Assembly: GCA_963204915.1 (NCBI GenBank)
Contig: CAUJHS010000061.1
Location: forward strand, 124,001-188,000
Direction of reading: 5' to 3'
DNA from: Planctomycetota bacterium
GTDB taxonomy: Bacteria; Planctomycetota; Planctomycetia; Pirellulales; Pirellulaceae
Length of the DNA: 64,000 bases
The notes under the pieces are model-generated. The model did no database searches. It worked only from the letters and a program-made list of their open reading frames with translations, and was not told where the DNA came from. This document shows positions 44,895-53,848 of the stretch, piece after piece. Each line of letters starts with the position of its first letter. Position 1 is the first letter of the stretch. The translations under genes were made by a program, and so were the position numbers.

Positions 44895-46100
44895 ATGCCC
44901 CACGAATTCTCGCCCATTCATGACGCCGTCGACGCCATCGCGCGGGGCGAGGTGATCGTCGTCGTCGACGCGGAAGACCGCGAGAATGAAGGCGACTTCA
45001 TCTGCGCCGCCGAGAAGGCGACACCGCAACTGGTGAACTTCATCCTGAATGGTCGCGGCGAGTTTTGCATGCCAATCTTGCCCGACGTTTGCGACCGGTT
45101 GGAGTTGTTTCCCTTAGTTGAGTCGAACACCGCTCCGCTGGGCACGGCGTTTCTCACGCCGATTGACCATTACACCGTCAAGACCGGCATCACGGCCGAT
45201 GAGCGTTCACGCACCGTCAAGGCGGTGATCGACTCAAAGACGGGGCCGGACGACTTCGTTCGTCCCGGTCACGTCCATCCGCTATTAGCCAAAGAAGGGG
45301 GCGTCTTGCGCCGCGCCGGGCACACCGAAGCGGCGGTCGACCTGGCGCGCATGGCGGGCCTGGCGCCAGCCGGCGTATTGTGCGAAATCCTCGATGATCG
45401 CGGTGAGCGCGCCACACGCGAACAGTTGTTTGAGCTGGCCTACAAGCATCACCTGCAAATCATCTCGATTGAACAGATCATTCGGCAGCGCCGCGTCAGC
45501 GAGAAACTCGTGAGTCGGGCAGCCGAAGCCGTCATGCCCACGCGGTATGGCGATGCGAAAATCATCCTCTATAACGTCCAATACGAAACCACCGAACCCG
45601 TAGCGCTCGTGTTTGGCGATTTGCGTAATAGCCCGGCGCCGCTGGTGCGGCTGCACTCGAGTTGCTTCACGGGCGATTTGCTCGGTTCGCTACGCTGCGA
45701 CTGCGGCGATCAATTGCACATAGCGTTGGAGCGCATCAGCCGAGAGGGAGGCGCGCTCGTTTATCTCCCGCAAGAGGGCCGCGGCATTGGGCTGGCCAAC
45801 AAGATTCGCGCGTACGCCTTGCAGGACCAAGGATTGGACACCGTCGAGGCGAACCATGCGTTGGGATACAAGGCCGATGTGCGCGATTACGGCGTGGGTA
45901 TTCAAATCCTCAAAGATTTGGGCCTGTCTAAGGTGCGCATTCTGACAAACAATCCCAAGAAGACCGAGGCCACCATTTATGATGGCTTCGACCTGGAGGT
46001 GGTCGAGCAGGCGCCCATTGTCGTTCCACCGAATGAACACAATGCGCGTTACTTGGCGGTCAAGCGTGACAAAATGGGCCATCGATTGCCCAAAGAGTGA
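44895..46100 (+). CDS. ribBA: RibBA: DHBP synthase / GTP cyclohydrolase II
   Basis: A 401-residue bifunctional enzyme that supplies both precursors of riboflavin: 3,4-dihydroxy-2-butanone 4-phosphate from ribulose 5-phosphate, and the pyrimidine from GTP. The DHBP synthase half (about 1-200) has the acidic metal motif EDRENEGD (27-34), [20 protein letters not shown] and [17 protein letters not shown]. The GTP cyclohydrolase II half has the zinc site [14 protein letters not shown] (Cys257, Cys268, Cys270), [20 protein letters not shown] and [15 protein letters not shown] 44895 is chosen because it opens the domain; the frame is open from 44727. Length matches the family. No FMN riboswitch was recognised upstream. 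Confidence 0.95.
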   Translation: MPHEFSPIHDAVDAIARGEVIVVVDAEDRENEGDFICAAEKATPQLVNFILNGRGEFCMPILPDVCDRLELFPLVESNTAPLGTAFLTPIDHYTVKTGITADERSRTVKAVIDSKTGPDDFVRPGHVHPLLAKEGGVLRRAGHTEAAVDLARMAGLAPAGVLCEILDDRGERATREQLFELAYKHHLQIISIEQIIRQRRVSEKLVSRAAEAVMPTRYGDAKIILYNVQYETTEPVALVFGDLRNSPAPLVRLHSSCFTGDLLGSLRCDCGDQLHIALERISREGGALVYLPQEGRGIGLANKIRAYALQDQGLDTVEANHALGYKADVRDYGVGIQILKDLGLSKVRILTNNPKKTEATIYDGFDLEVVEQAPIVVPPNEHNARYLAVKRDKMGHRLPKE

Positions 46101-46163
46101 CCCACGATCCCGCGCTGCGTGTTTTTGTCTCGCTGGTCTTTCTTTTCGAATGTCTAAGGACCG

Positions 46164-47198
46164 ATGACGCCTGAGCTTGATCGTTACGTTCGGCAGGTGC
46201 GCTATCCTCGGCTGGGCGAAGCCGGGCAATGTCGGCTGTTGCAAAGCACCGCGCTTATTTGCGGTTGTGGAGCGCTCGGGTCAGTTTTGGCGAACACGCT
46301 GGCCCGCGCCGGCGTGGGCCGCTTGCGACTTGTGGATCGCGATTTTCTCGAAACGAATAATCTGCAGCGGCAGGTGCTTTACACCGAGGAGGATGTCGCG
46401 TCGGGATTACCCAAAGCAATAGCCGCCAAGAACCACCTGCAACGGATCAATTCTCAAATAGCCATTGAAGCGGTCGTGGCCGATGTTGATTCGTCGAACA
46501 TCGCCGCCCTGGCGAAAGACGCCGACATTCTCTTGGATGGGACCGACAACTTCGAAACGCGGTTTCTGCTGAATGACGCGGCGTTGAAGTTCAACGTGCC
46601 GTGGGTCTACGGCGGCTGTCTGGGCGCCGAGGGGCAGACCATGACCATTCTTCCGGGCGAAACCGCGTGCCTGCGTTGTTTAATGCCCGAGGCGCCGCCA
46701 CCCGGCTCGACGCCCACATGCGACGCCGCCGGCATTCTGGGAACAATTATTAATGTGATTGCCTCGATCGAAGCGAATGAAGCCATCAAGATCCTTAGCG
46801 GCCATCGTGAAGCGGTCAGCCGAACACTGACCATCTTCGAACTTTGGGACAATCGCTTCCGGCAAGTAAAACTTGATTCGTTACGCGAGACGGGCAACTG
46901 TCCCGCTTGCCATCGACGCGAGTTTCCTTGGCTCGAAGGCGTACGCGGCAGTCACACGGCCGTACTGTGCGGCCGGAACGCCGTACAACTAAGCTTCGCC
47001 GATCGGCAGGAAGTTTCGCTGGAGCATCTCGAAGAGAAACTGACGGGGCTAGGCATGGTGCGGCGCAACCGGTATCTGCTTCGCTTCGAAGCGGCGCCTT
47101 ACCAGTTGACGGTGTTTCCCGACGGCCGTGCGATTATCGGCGGCACCGAAGATATCGCCGAAGCGAAAAGCGTGTACGCGCGATACATCGGCGTATAA
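46164..47198 (+). CDS. ThiF/MoeB/HesA-family E1-like adenylyltransferase
   Basis: A 344-residue ATP-dependent enzyme that adenylates the C-terminal glycine of a small sulfur-carrier protein such as ThiS or MoaD. Motifs: the nucleotide-binding loop LICGCGALGSVLANTLARAG (31-50), LRLVDRDFLETNNLQRQVLY, PKAIAAKNHLQRIN, and LDGTDNFETRFLLND. Zinc cysteines are CLRC (169, 172) and CPAC later, and the candidate catalytic Cys is Cys186 in PTCDAAG. A C-terminal extension of about 90 residues (VLCGRNAVQLSFADRQEVSL onward) is also seen in planctomycete MoeB/ThiF homologues. No ThiS or MoaD gene is beside it. It begins 63 bp after ribBA on the same strand. Confidence 0.88.
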   Translation: MTPELDRYVRQVRYPRLGEAGQCRLLQSTALICGCGALGSVLANTLARAGVGRLRLVDRDFLETNNLQRQVLYTEEDVASGLPKAIAAKNHLQRINSQIAIEAVVADVDSSNIAALAKDADILLDGTDNFETRFLLNDAALKFNVPWVYGGCLGAEGQTMTILPGETACLRCLMPEAPPPGSTPTCDAAGILGTIINVIASIEANEAIKILSGHREAVSRTLTIFELWDNRFRQVKLDSLRETGNCPACHRREFPWLEGVRGSHTAVLCGRNAVQLSFADRQEVSLEHLEEKLTGLGMVRRNRYLLRFEAAPYQLTVFPDGRAIIGGTEDIAEAKSVYARYIGV

Positions 47199-47318
47199 GC
47201 TCGACGACATGTTTGACGTTGCGGGTGGGTGGAATTAACCAACTTTTCTCCGAAAATTGCGCCCGAAAATCCTCTTCCTAGCGTATACGCCAACGACCTT
47301 TAAGAGCCGAGAGCTTGG

Positions 47319-47894
47319 TTAGGAGGCCGCTTCGGTTGCGGCGAACAACTCGGTTAGTACAAGTCGTACATCGGGATAAACGAGCGATTGAATCACTGCG
47401 TCGCCTTCGCAAACCACTTGCGATTGGTAAAGCCCGTACTTGGGGTCGCGAAACACCGTGACGCGACGATGATTCGCATCAACGACCCAATAATCGCGGA
47501 CGCCCGCTTCAGCGTATAATTGCGATTTCGGTCCCAAGTCATTGCGAAGACTGCTGTCGGCCACTTCAATAATTAGGAAGACATCATGCGATTGGGGTCG
47601 CTGGACGCTATAGTTTTTTCGCGCCACCCAAGCAATATCAGGTTCTGGCACACTTTCTAACTCAGGAAAACCGATCGAATTCTGCACACGAATCCACACA
47701 TCGGTGCGCGAGGTGTGGAGAAAACTCCACTCGCATAAGCGGTCGACGAGAACTTCATGAACGGCGCCAATGGGGCTCATGGGAAGGATCTCTCCGCGAA
47801 TTAACTCGACACGCTGACGGTGTTCGCCTGAAAACGCCCCAGCCTGCACCATGACGTCAAATTGGTCGTAAGTAATGCGTAACGCCGTGCTCAT
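47319..47894 (-). CDS. Uma2-family (DUF820) restriction-endonuclease-like protein
   Basis: A 191-residue protein with the PD-(D/E)xK nuclease fold of the Uma2/DUF820 family. Markers are RVELIRGEILPMSPIGAVHE near the N-terminus, the candidate catalytic acidic residue in PEPDIAWV, VFLIIEVADSSLRNDLGPKS (acidic E-V and K), QLYAEAGVRDYWVVDANHRR and VTVFRDPKYGLYQ. These proteins are numerous in cyanobacteria and planctomycetes, often as orphans, and the biological role is not settled. It is convergent with the ThiF-like gene and not linked to a transposase. Confidence 0.92.
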   Translation of the reverse strand: MSTALRITYDQFDVMVQAGAFSGEHRQRVELIRGEILPMSPIGAVHEVLVDRLCEWSFLHTSRTDVWIRVQNSIGFPELESVPEPDIAWVARKNYSVQRPQSHDVFLIIEVADSSLRNDLGPKSQLYAEAGVRDYWVVDANHRRVTVFRDPKYGLYQSQVVCEGDAVIQSLVYPDVRLVLTELFAATEAAS

Positions 47895-48014
47895 CGTGAC
47901 GTAGTCAATAAAGGAGAATGGTCGCTTAACTCATTTTACCTAGGCGAAGGCGCAAACACGAATGTTCAAAGCTCGCTGCCGTCGCCCGCTGCGTAAATTG
48001 TAGGTGCGGCTACG

Positions 48015-49622
48015 TTATAACTTCCGTTTGAAGGTTATTCGGCGCCGCCAATTCCGATCGTCGGTTTCAGGAAAGTCAGTGCGCAGGTGGACGCCGCGCG
48101 ACTCCTCGCGAGCAATCGCCGCGGCGATCATGATTTGCGCTACGAGCAGCATGTTTTGTAACTCCCAACCGCGCGGGTCAGAAAACTGGCGATTCGCCAC
48201 GTATCGTTGCCAGTTGTCGATCAATTCGGCCGCTTCCGCCATGTGCACGCCAGAGCGGCGCACTCCCGCAGCGCGCCACATGAGCGACGTGAGCGAATTG
48301 CGAATGTCGGCCAGGTCCAGCGGTTCGGTCGGCTCGGGCAAAGGCGGATTGTCGAGCGGCGTAACGCGGTAGTCGTCCTGCTGCGAGAGCGCCTCTTGCG
48401 AAGCTCTCTCTCCAGCGCGGGCGCCATACACCAAACCTTCGAGCAAACTGTTGGAGGCCAGCCGGTTCGCACCGTGGAGTCCACTGGAAGTGACTTCTCC
48501 CGCCGCCCACAACCCCGGCAAGGTCGTACGACCATCTTCATCAACCGTGACTCCGCCAATCATGTAATGAGCGCCCGGCCGCACTGGAATTCGGTCTTTG
48601 GTAATGTCGATGCCGAACTGAGCACAACTTTCAGCAATGCCAGGAAACCGCCGACGTACAAGCTGCGGGTCCAAATGGCTCAAATCCAAATAGACGCATG
48701 GCCAGCGCGTCTTTTCCATTTGCGCGACAATGGCTTGCGACACGATATCACGCGGGGCCAGTTCGCCGCGAGGGTCATACTCAGCCATAAACCGATGACC
48801 GTTATGATCGATCAACCAGGCGCCTTCGCCGCGCATCGCCTCGGTAATCAAACTGCGTGCGCCGCCCGCGATGTACAGCACCGTGGGGTGGAACTGCATG
48901 AACTCCATATCGCGCAGTTCGGCGCCGGCACGATACGCCACGGCATGGCCATCGGCGGTGGCGACGGCCGGGTTCGTCGTCTCGCGGTAAACCTGGCCGG
49001 CCCCGCCGGTGCAAAGAATGGTTTGCTTGGCCCATAGATAGGTCTTGCCATGGTCCGCATTCCACACCAGCGCGCCGCGGCAGGCGTCGCTGTGTGTCAG
49101 CAAGTCAATCGTGAACGTGTTCTCCCAGATCTGCACGTTCGGCAAGTTGCGCGTGTGGTCGATTACCGCACGCATCACCTCTTTGCCGGTCGCGTCGCCC
49201 AAGGCATGCACAATCCGGCGGTGGCTATGTCCGCCTTCGCGCCCCAGCAGCAATTCGCCCGATTGCTCGTCAAAGCGCGTGCCCCATTGAATCAGTTCGT
49301 GAATTCGGAGCGGCGCGTCGCGCACCACGGTCTCGACCACCTGCTCGTCGCATAACCCCGCTCCGGCGGTCAACGTGTCGGCAATGTGATCTTCAAACCG
49401 ATCCTCAGGGTCCAAAACTCCCGCGATGCCCCCCTGAGCGTAGTTGCTGTTTGATTGCCGGGCGACATCCTTTGTGACAATCACTACCGAGAGCCGCGGG
49501 TCAATGGCGTTCGCGGCGCGCATGCCGGCCAGCCCTCCGCCGATAATCAATACATCCGTGAAATAGTGCGGAACCTGCTTGGGATGAAAAGGAACCAGGT
49601 AGCGAGGCGTAATTGAAAGCAT
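48015..49622 (-). CDS. nadB: L-aspartate oxidase
   Basis: A 535-residue FAD enzyme that oxidises L-aspartate to iminoaspartate, the first step of NAD synthesis. The FAD motif is DVLIIGGGLAGMRAANAI (about residues 23-40), followed by SNSNYAQGGIAGVLDPEDRF. Further motifs: GREGGHSHRRIVHALGDATG, ELRDMEFMQFHPTVLY, ITEAMRGEGAWLIDHNGHRF, GAHYMIGGVTVDEDGRTTLP and GLWAAGEVTSSGLHGANRLA (FAD), SNSLLEGLVYGARAGE. The C-terminal helical domain is present (SLMWRAAGVRRSGVHMAEA), so this is NadB and not a truncated succinate dehydrogenase flavoprotein. No nadA or nadC is visible near it. Confidence 0.95.
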   Translation of the reverse strand: MLSITPRYLVPFHPKQVPHYFTDVLIIGGGLAGMRAANAIDPRLSVVIVTKDVARQSNSNYAQGGIAGVLDPEDRFEDHIADTLTAGAGLCDEQVVETVVRDAPLRIHELIQWGTRFDEQSGELLLGREGGHSHRRIVHALGDATGKEVMRAVIDHTRNLPNVQIWENTFTIDLLTHSDACRGALVWNADHGKTYLWAKQTILCTGGAGQVYRETTNPAVATADGHAVAYRAGAELRDMEFMQFHPTVLYIAGGARSLITEAMRGEGAWLIDHNGHRFMAEYDPRGELAPRDIVSQAIVAQMEKTRWPCVYLDLSHLDPQLVRRRFPGIAESCAQFGIDITKDRIPVRPGAHYMIGGVTVDEDGRTTLPGLWAAGEVTSSGLHGANRLASNSLLEGLVYGARAGERASQEALSQQDDYRVTPLDNPPLPEPTEPLDLADIRNSLTSLMWRAAGVRRSGVHMAEAAELIDNWQRYVANRQFSDPRGWELQNMLLVAQIMIAAAIAREESRGVHLRTDFPETDDRNWRRRITFKRKL

Positions 49623-49728
49623 AAGGTTGGGAGCAAGTAAGGGCGCCGCTCGCTCCGCGAGAGGACTGCCGGCTTGAGGAACAAGCCGCCAAGGCGGTCA
49701 CACAGGCAAGGAACTATTCCACCGCCCA

Positions 49729-50310
49729 TCAAGGCCGAATGACCGGCTCGACCTTCGTGCGGCCAGGAAGGTAGCTCGGGCCCAAGCACAAAGGCGTATA
49801 TCGTTCGTGCACACCGTTTTCGACGTAATGCGGCGTCCATCCCGAAGCATCCTGAAACAGCCGAATGCACCGAATCGTGCGGTCGTCGCACAGGTCGAAC
49901 CAATGTTGGGTACCCGCCGGCACATTGATCAAGTCGCCCGCTTCCACTTGCACCGCGAAGACCGGCCCGCCTTGCGGATGAATATGAAACACTCCGCCGC
50001 CTTGCACGGTGAAACGCACTTCATCTTCGCTGTGGGTGTGTTCCTTGCTGAACTTGGCCAGCATGCCGTCCAACCCAGGCGTTTGCGAGTTGACGTTAAT
50101 CACATCGGCCGTGACAAAGCCGCCCGCCTGCTTTAACCGTTCGATCTCCGGCGCATAGGCGGTCAGAATCTCTTCGTTGGTCGCCTCCGGACCGATGCGG
50201 CCCTCCACCTCCCACCGCTCGTACCAAATACCGAACGGCTGGAGAAAGGTGCGAATCTCGTCGACATCGGTCAGTTCGCGGTTTTCATCAGGAATGCGAA
50301 TTCGGGCCAT
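49729..50310 (-). CDS. mtnD: Acireductone dioxygenase
   Basis: A 193-residue cupin enzyme of methionine salvage that oxidises acireductone to 4-methylthio-2-oxobutanoate and formate (iron form). The metal ligands are visible in the signature [20 protein letters not shown] (two His and Glu) and in [19 protein letters not shown] (His). Other family regions are [12 protein letters not shown] and [22 protein letters not shown] 50308-50310 has GGGAAAGA upstream. The gene is 105 bp downstream of mtnB on the same strand, so the two are probably co-transcribed. The intervening enzyme of the pathway (mtnC, or mtnW plus mtnX) is not encoded between them. Confidence 0.93.
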   Translation of the reverse strand: MARIRIPDENRELTDVDEIRTFLQPFGIWYERWEVEGRIGPEATNEEILTAYAPEIERLKQAGGFVTADVINVNSQTPGLDGMLAKFSKEHTHSEDEVRFTVQGGGVFHIHPQGGPVFAVQVEAGDLINVPAGTQHWFDLCDDRTIRCIRLFQDASGWTPHYVENGVHERYTPLCLGPSYLPGRTKVEPVIRP

Positions 50311-50415
50311 GAAATCTTTCCCACGGGGAATAAACCAACTTGCCGGGCCATGGCATGGGCATGGCGTTCAAGGCTTGCGCGCCGCAGCGTCAGGAAAACG
50401 CTCGGCTGCGTGGCA

Positions 50416-51090
50416 TTATAGCCGCCTTCCTAGGACTTCAAACAAGAACTCGAACACCTCCACGTGACGGCGGGCTTGGTCAAGGTCTTTGCCCCACGTA
50501 TAGAGCCCATGGCGGCGGATCAAAAAACCGTGCGGAGTCGGCGTCATCTGCGCCAAGTTTTCTCGCAGTTGCGCCGCCAACACGGGAATATCCTGCGTGT
50601 TTTCGAAAATTGGAATCCACTCGCGATGTTCATGCGACGTGACCCCTTCCAACCCTTTGAGCATCTCGTAACCTTTGATCGCGATTCCGCCGTTCTCGTG
50701 AAAGTGATCGGAAAGAATGGTTCCCCACACCGAATGCGTATGCAGAATGGCGCCTGCACCCAGCGCTTCCGCTAAGGCGATGTGCAAATGTCGTTCGGCC
50801 GAGGCCGCTGGTTGCTGAATCGTGGTTGGTTCGCCCTGGGAGTTGATAAGGACAAAATCCGTGCGCGTGAGTCGGCCTTTGTCTTTGCCGCTCGCGGTAA
50901 TTAGCAGTTCCAGCGGCGCATGGTCAATAACCACGCTATAGTTGCTGCTCGTGCCAAGCGACCAACCCCGCCGGTGGAATTCTTCGCCAATCGCACGTAA
51001 TGCATCGACGTGGTACTCCAAACCGCGCAACACTTGCCGCGGCGAGGCAGGAATATCTTCACGAATGGCGGGGCGTTTCGCTTTGGCCAT
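50416..51090 (-). CDS. mtnB: Methylthioribulose-1-phosphate dehydratase
   Basis: A 224-residue class II aldolase-fold enzyme that dehydrates 5-methylthioribulose 1-phosphate. The N-terminus shows HRRGWSLGTSSNYSVVIDHA, typical of MtnB, and LLITASGKDKGRLTRTDFVL. The zinc ligands are in ILHTHSVWGTILS (HxH) and GFLIRRHGLYTWGKDLDQAR (His). Adjacent mtnD makes methionine salvage the likely role, rather than the related aldolase of the 5-deoxyribose shunt. The start is ATG 51088-51090. It is divergent from the FGGY kinase gene, 135 bp away. Confidence 0.92.
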   Translation of the reverse strand: MAKAKRPAIREDIPASPRQVLRGLEYHVDALRAIGEEFHRRGWSLGTSSNYSVVIDHAPLELLITASGKDKGRLTRTDFVLINSQGEPTTIQQPAASAERHLHIALAEALGAGAILHTHSVWGTILSDHFHENGGIAIKGYEMLKGLEGVTSHEHREWIPIFENTQDIPVLAAQLRENLAQMTPTPHGFLIRRHGLYTWGKDLDQARRHVEVFEFLFEVLGRRL

Positions 51091-51225
51091 GCCAGAACAA
51101 TCAACAAGAGGGAATGGTTTCGCTCAATCTAACAGATCAGCCTGGCAATTCAACGGTCATGGGGATTGCGAGGCGCCAGGTTGTCGGGCATGATCTAGGC
51201 GTTTTCCTCCCGGGAGCAAGCGCCA

Positions 51226-52845
51226 ATGTCCTCCGCTTTGAAATACACGCCCGATGGCACGATCATCACCGGTTGGGACTTTAGCACCGGAGCGGTCAAG
51301 TGTGTCGCGTTTGAACTGAACGGCCGCGTGGTGGCCGAGGCTCGCCTTCCCACCGATCTTTGGCGCGGCGACGAACGCAACGGCGAATTGGTCGATGCGG
51401 GCATTCACGAACTCAACCTCATGCAGTTAGAAGGCCAGGCGCGGGCCAGCGTGCGAAAGATCGCCGCACAACTGCGCGACCTGGGCAGGTTAGACGACTG
51501 GCGCGCCGGCGGCGTTTCGGCCACGCATCATACCGCAGGGCGCATCGACCGCGACTTCACACAAGTCCGACGCGCCATTTGCTGGAACGATCAAACGCTG
51601 GCTCGCTACCATGCTCCGGCGTTGGAGCGTCTCGGGGGGCAGGAGAAGGTCAAAAAGCTCATCGGCGGACCGTGGGCTATTCGTTACTCGCTTTCACACC
51701 TGGTTAAAGACGAACAAGAGTTGCCGTGGGACGATTGGCAGCGCACGCACCTGATTTTGCCGCACGGCCCGTTGGCGATTGGTTATTTGACCGGGAAGTT
51801 CGACGCAATCAGCGTTTCCGCGGCGGCGTCCACGGGCATGATGGACCTGCGCAAGCGGCAATGGGCCTGGGGCATGTTGAACGCGCTCGAGAACGCCAAG
51901 TTACGCAGCCTGGTAAAAAAGCAATTACCCGAGATCATTCAAGATCAGTACGCCGCCATTGGTCCGCTAGCGCCGCACGTAGCGACAGAAGCCGGACTGG
52001 GCAAACAATCGCCCTTGGTGTTCCCCAATCTGGATGATCAACTCGCCGGACTGGCTGGGGGCGGCGCCGTGGAAGCGGGACAGATGGCGGTCATTCTGGG
52101 AAATTCCGTTGTGGTGAACTCCTCAGCGGCCGAGTTGCCCCGGACCGATGATTTAGACATCATGGCGCTGAACTGGCCGGGCAATCTCGTCATGCGGTGT
52201 TACACCAACGGCGCCGGATTTTTCAACCAGGTCATTGGGACGCAGCCGACGTGGAAGGCGTGCGACTGGGCTGAACGCGAGAAGCTGGCCGCAGCCGCGG
52301 CGCCCGATCCTGACCGCATCATGGTGTTGCCGTTCCCGCTGCAAGAGCCGTCACTGGGCATCGGAGAGCAACAACGCGGCGTGCGGTGGTTTCCGTCGGA
52401 ACCTGACCCCAAGCAAGAACCGGGGCTTCGCTACCGCGCCGCCGCCGAAGCGCTGGCGTACCTCATTCGCCTTGGGGTCGAAGCGCACGAAGCGGCCGGG
52501 CAGAAAATCAACCGCATTAGCGTGTCGGGCGGACTCGCGCAAAGCGATCTCATGTGCAAGATCTTGGCCACCGTGTTGGAGCGGCCGCTGGAACGGCTGG
52601 AGTCGGTCGAAGGCCCCGCCTTAGGCGCCGCTGCCGCAGCGCTGGCCGGGTACGAAACAAGCCTGCGCCGCAAACGCCGCAGTAAAGAGGAATTTACGGT
52701 GGCCGACGCCGTGGCGCAGATCGTGCGCTACCGCAAGCCGGTCGCTCCGCATGATCCTTGGCGTGAAACGTATCAACGCGGTCTGGCATTGTTCAAGCAG
52801 CGCGTCGAGCAAGCGCGACAAAGCGGCTCGACCACCCGCAAGTAA
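51226..52845 (+). CDS. FGGY-family carbohydrate kinase (xylulokinase-like)
   Basis: A 539-residue kinase of the FGGY family, acting on a ketose or polyol. The N-terminal nucleotide-phosphate motif is TGWDFSTGAVKCVAFELNGR, then VSATHHTAGRI and WNDQT replacing the usual substrate segment, and LPHGPLAIGYLTGKFDAISV with SAAASTGMMDLRKRQW. The C-terminal domain holds GGAVEAGQMAVILGNSVVVN (phosphate loop), RISVSGGLAQSDLMCKILAT and LESVEGPALGAAAAAL, with the invariant GG and an A-A-A-A stretch as in xylulokinases. The start ATG 51226 has GGGAG about nine bases upstream. It is divergent from mtnB, so a link to sugar-phosphate metabolism of methionine salvage is possible but unproved; thiL follows 57 bp later. 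Confidence 0.85.
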   Translation: MSSALKYTPDGTIITGWDFSTGAVKCVAFELNGRVVAEARLPTDLWRGDERNGELVDAGIHELNLMQLEGQARASVRKIAAQLRDLGRLDDWRAGGVSATHHTAGRIDRDFTQVRRAICWNDQTLARYHAPALERLGGQEKVKKLIGGPWAIRYSLSHLVKDEQELPWDDWQRTHLILPHGPLAIGYLTGKFDAISVSAAASTGMMDLRKRQWAWGMLNALENAKLRSLVKKQLPEIIQDQYAAIGPLAPHVATEAGLGKQSPLVFPNLDDQLAGLAGGGAVEAGQMAVILGNSVVVNSSAAELPRTDDLDIMALNWPGNLVMRCYTNGAGFFNQVIGTQPTWKACDWAEREKLAAAAAPDPDRIMVLPFPLQEPSLGIGEQQRGVRWFPSEPDPKQEPGLRYRAAAEALAYLIRLGVEAHEAAGQKINRISVSGGLAQSDLMCKILATVLERPLERLESVEGPALGAAAAALAGYETSLRRKRRSKEEFTVADAVAQIVRYRKPVAPHDPWRETYQRGLALFKQRVEQARQSGSTTRK

Positions 52846-52902
52846 GCACGCCAAGGACCTGTCCCAACAAAACGCCCGCGCCCTTTGTGAGACCATCGGC
52901 TT

Positions 52903-53817
52903 GTGGAGTCAGAGTTTATTGGTTGGTTGCGTGAACGGCTTCCGTCTCATCCGCGCCTGCTTCTGGGTCTCGGGGACGATGCCGCCGTGCTGCGCATGTC
53001 GCACAACTGCGTTGTCACGAGTGACCTGCTGACCGAGGGCGTCGACTTTTATTTGGCGGAGTGCGATCCGCGGCGCATCGGCCGCAAAGCATTGGCGGTG
53101 AACCTGAGCGATCTTGCCGCGATGGGCGCAAAACCGGTCGCGGCGGTGGTCGCGTTGGCCCTACCCCGTTCGGGCGCGCTGGAATTGGCAAAACAACTTT
53201 ACGAAGGTCTCTTGCCACTCGCCGACCAGTTCGACACGGCCATCGCGGGCGGCGATACGAACACGTGGGACGGACCGCTCGTAATCAGTGTGACCGCCTT
53301 GGGCGAACCGACCGAGCGCGGCGTCCTCACTCGATCGGGCGCAAAACCGGGAGATCGTGTTCTCGTAACGGGATCGCTGGGAGGCAGCATTCTGGGACGA
53401 CACTTCGACTTCACGCCGCGCATCGCAGAAGCGCTACTTTTGCAGGAGCGCTATCGCCTGCACAGCGCCACGGACATCAGCGATGGGCTATCGCTCGATT
53501 TGTCGCATATCTGCGAGGAAAGCGGTTGCGGCGCCGAATTGGATCTTGAGGCCATTCCCATCCACGACGACGCAACACGGCTTGCCGAACAACGCGGCGA
53601 CGGCGTCACGCCGCTTGCGCACGCCCTTTCCGACGGCGAAGATTTCGAACTAATTCTGGCCGTTCCGCCCGAGGAAACGGAGCGGCTGCTTCGCGAAAAA
53701 CCGCTCGCGACGCCGCTCACCTGCATTGGCGAATTCGTGCAACACGCCGGTTTATGGACGCGAGACGCTCACGGCGCGGTGACGCCGCTCACGCCGCGCG
53801 GCTACCGGCATGAATAA
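52903..53817 (+). CDS. thiL: Thiamine-monophosphate kinase
   Basis: A 304-residue kinase that forms thiamine diphosphate from thiamine monophosphate. Motifs are GLGDDAAVLRMS near the N-terminus (two Asp that bind Mg-ATP), VTSDLLTEGVDFYLAECDPR, RIGRKALAVNLSDLAAMGAK, IAGGDTNTWDGPLVISVTAL, GDRVLVTGSLGGSILG, ATDISDGLSLDLSHICEESG and HALSDGEDFELILAVPPEE. The start is GTG 52903, weak ribosome-binding site; the N-terminus ESEFIGWLRERLP aligns with the family. It follows the FGGY kinase gene by 57 bp, so the two are probably on one transcript. Its stop codon lies in a 13-base tandem duplication. Confidence 0.93.
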   Translation: MESEFIGWLRERLPSHPRLLLGLGDDAAVLRMSHNCVVTSDLLTEGVDFYLAECDPRRIGRKALAVNLSDLAAMGAKPVAAVVALALPRSGALELAKQLYEGLLPLADQFDTAIAGGDTNTWDGPLVISVTALGEPTERGVLTRSGAKPGDRVLVTGSLGGSILGRHFDFTPRIAEALLLQERYRLHSATDISDGLSLDLSHICEESGCGAELDLEAIPIHDDATRLAEQRGDGVTPLAHALSDGEDFELILAVPPEETERLLREKPLATPLTCIGEFVQHAGLWTRDAHGAVTPLTPRGYRHE

Positions 53818-53829
53818 CCGGCATGAGTA
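53804..53829. repeat. 13-bp tandem duplication at the thiL stop
   Basis: ACCGGCATGAATA (53804-53816) is followed directly by ACCGGCATGAGTA (53817-53829), one mismatch in 13. The first copy contains most of the thiL stop codon TAA (53815-53817). This is probably a small replication slippage event. Confidence 0.6.
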
Positions 53830-53848
53830 AGTTGAATTGCGTCCCTCA

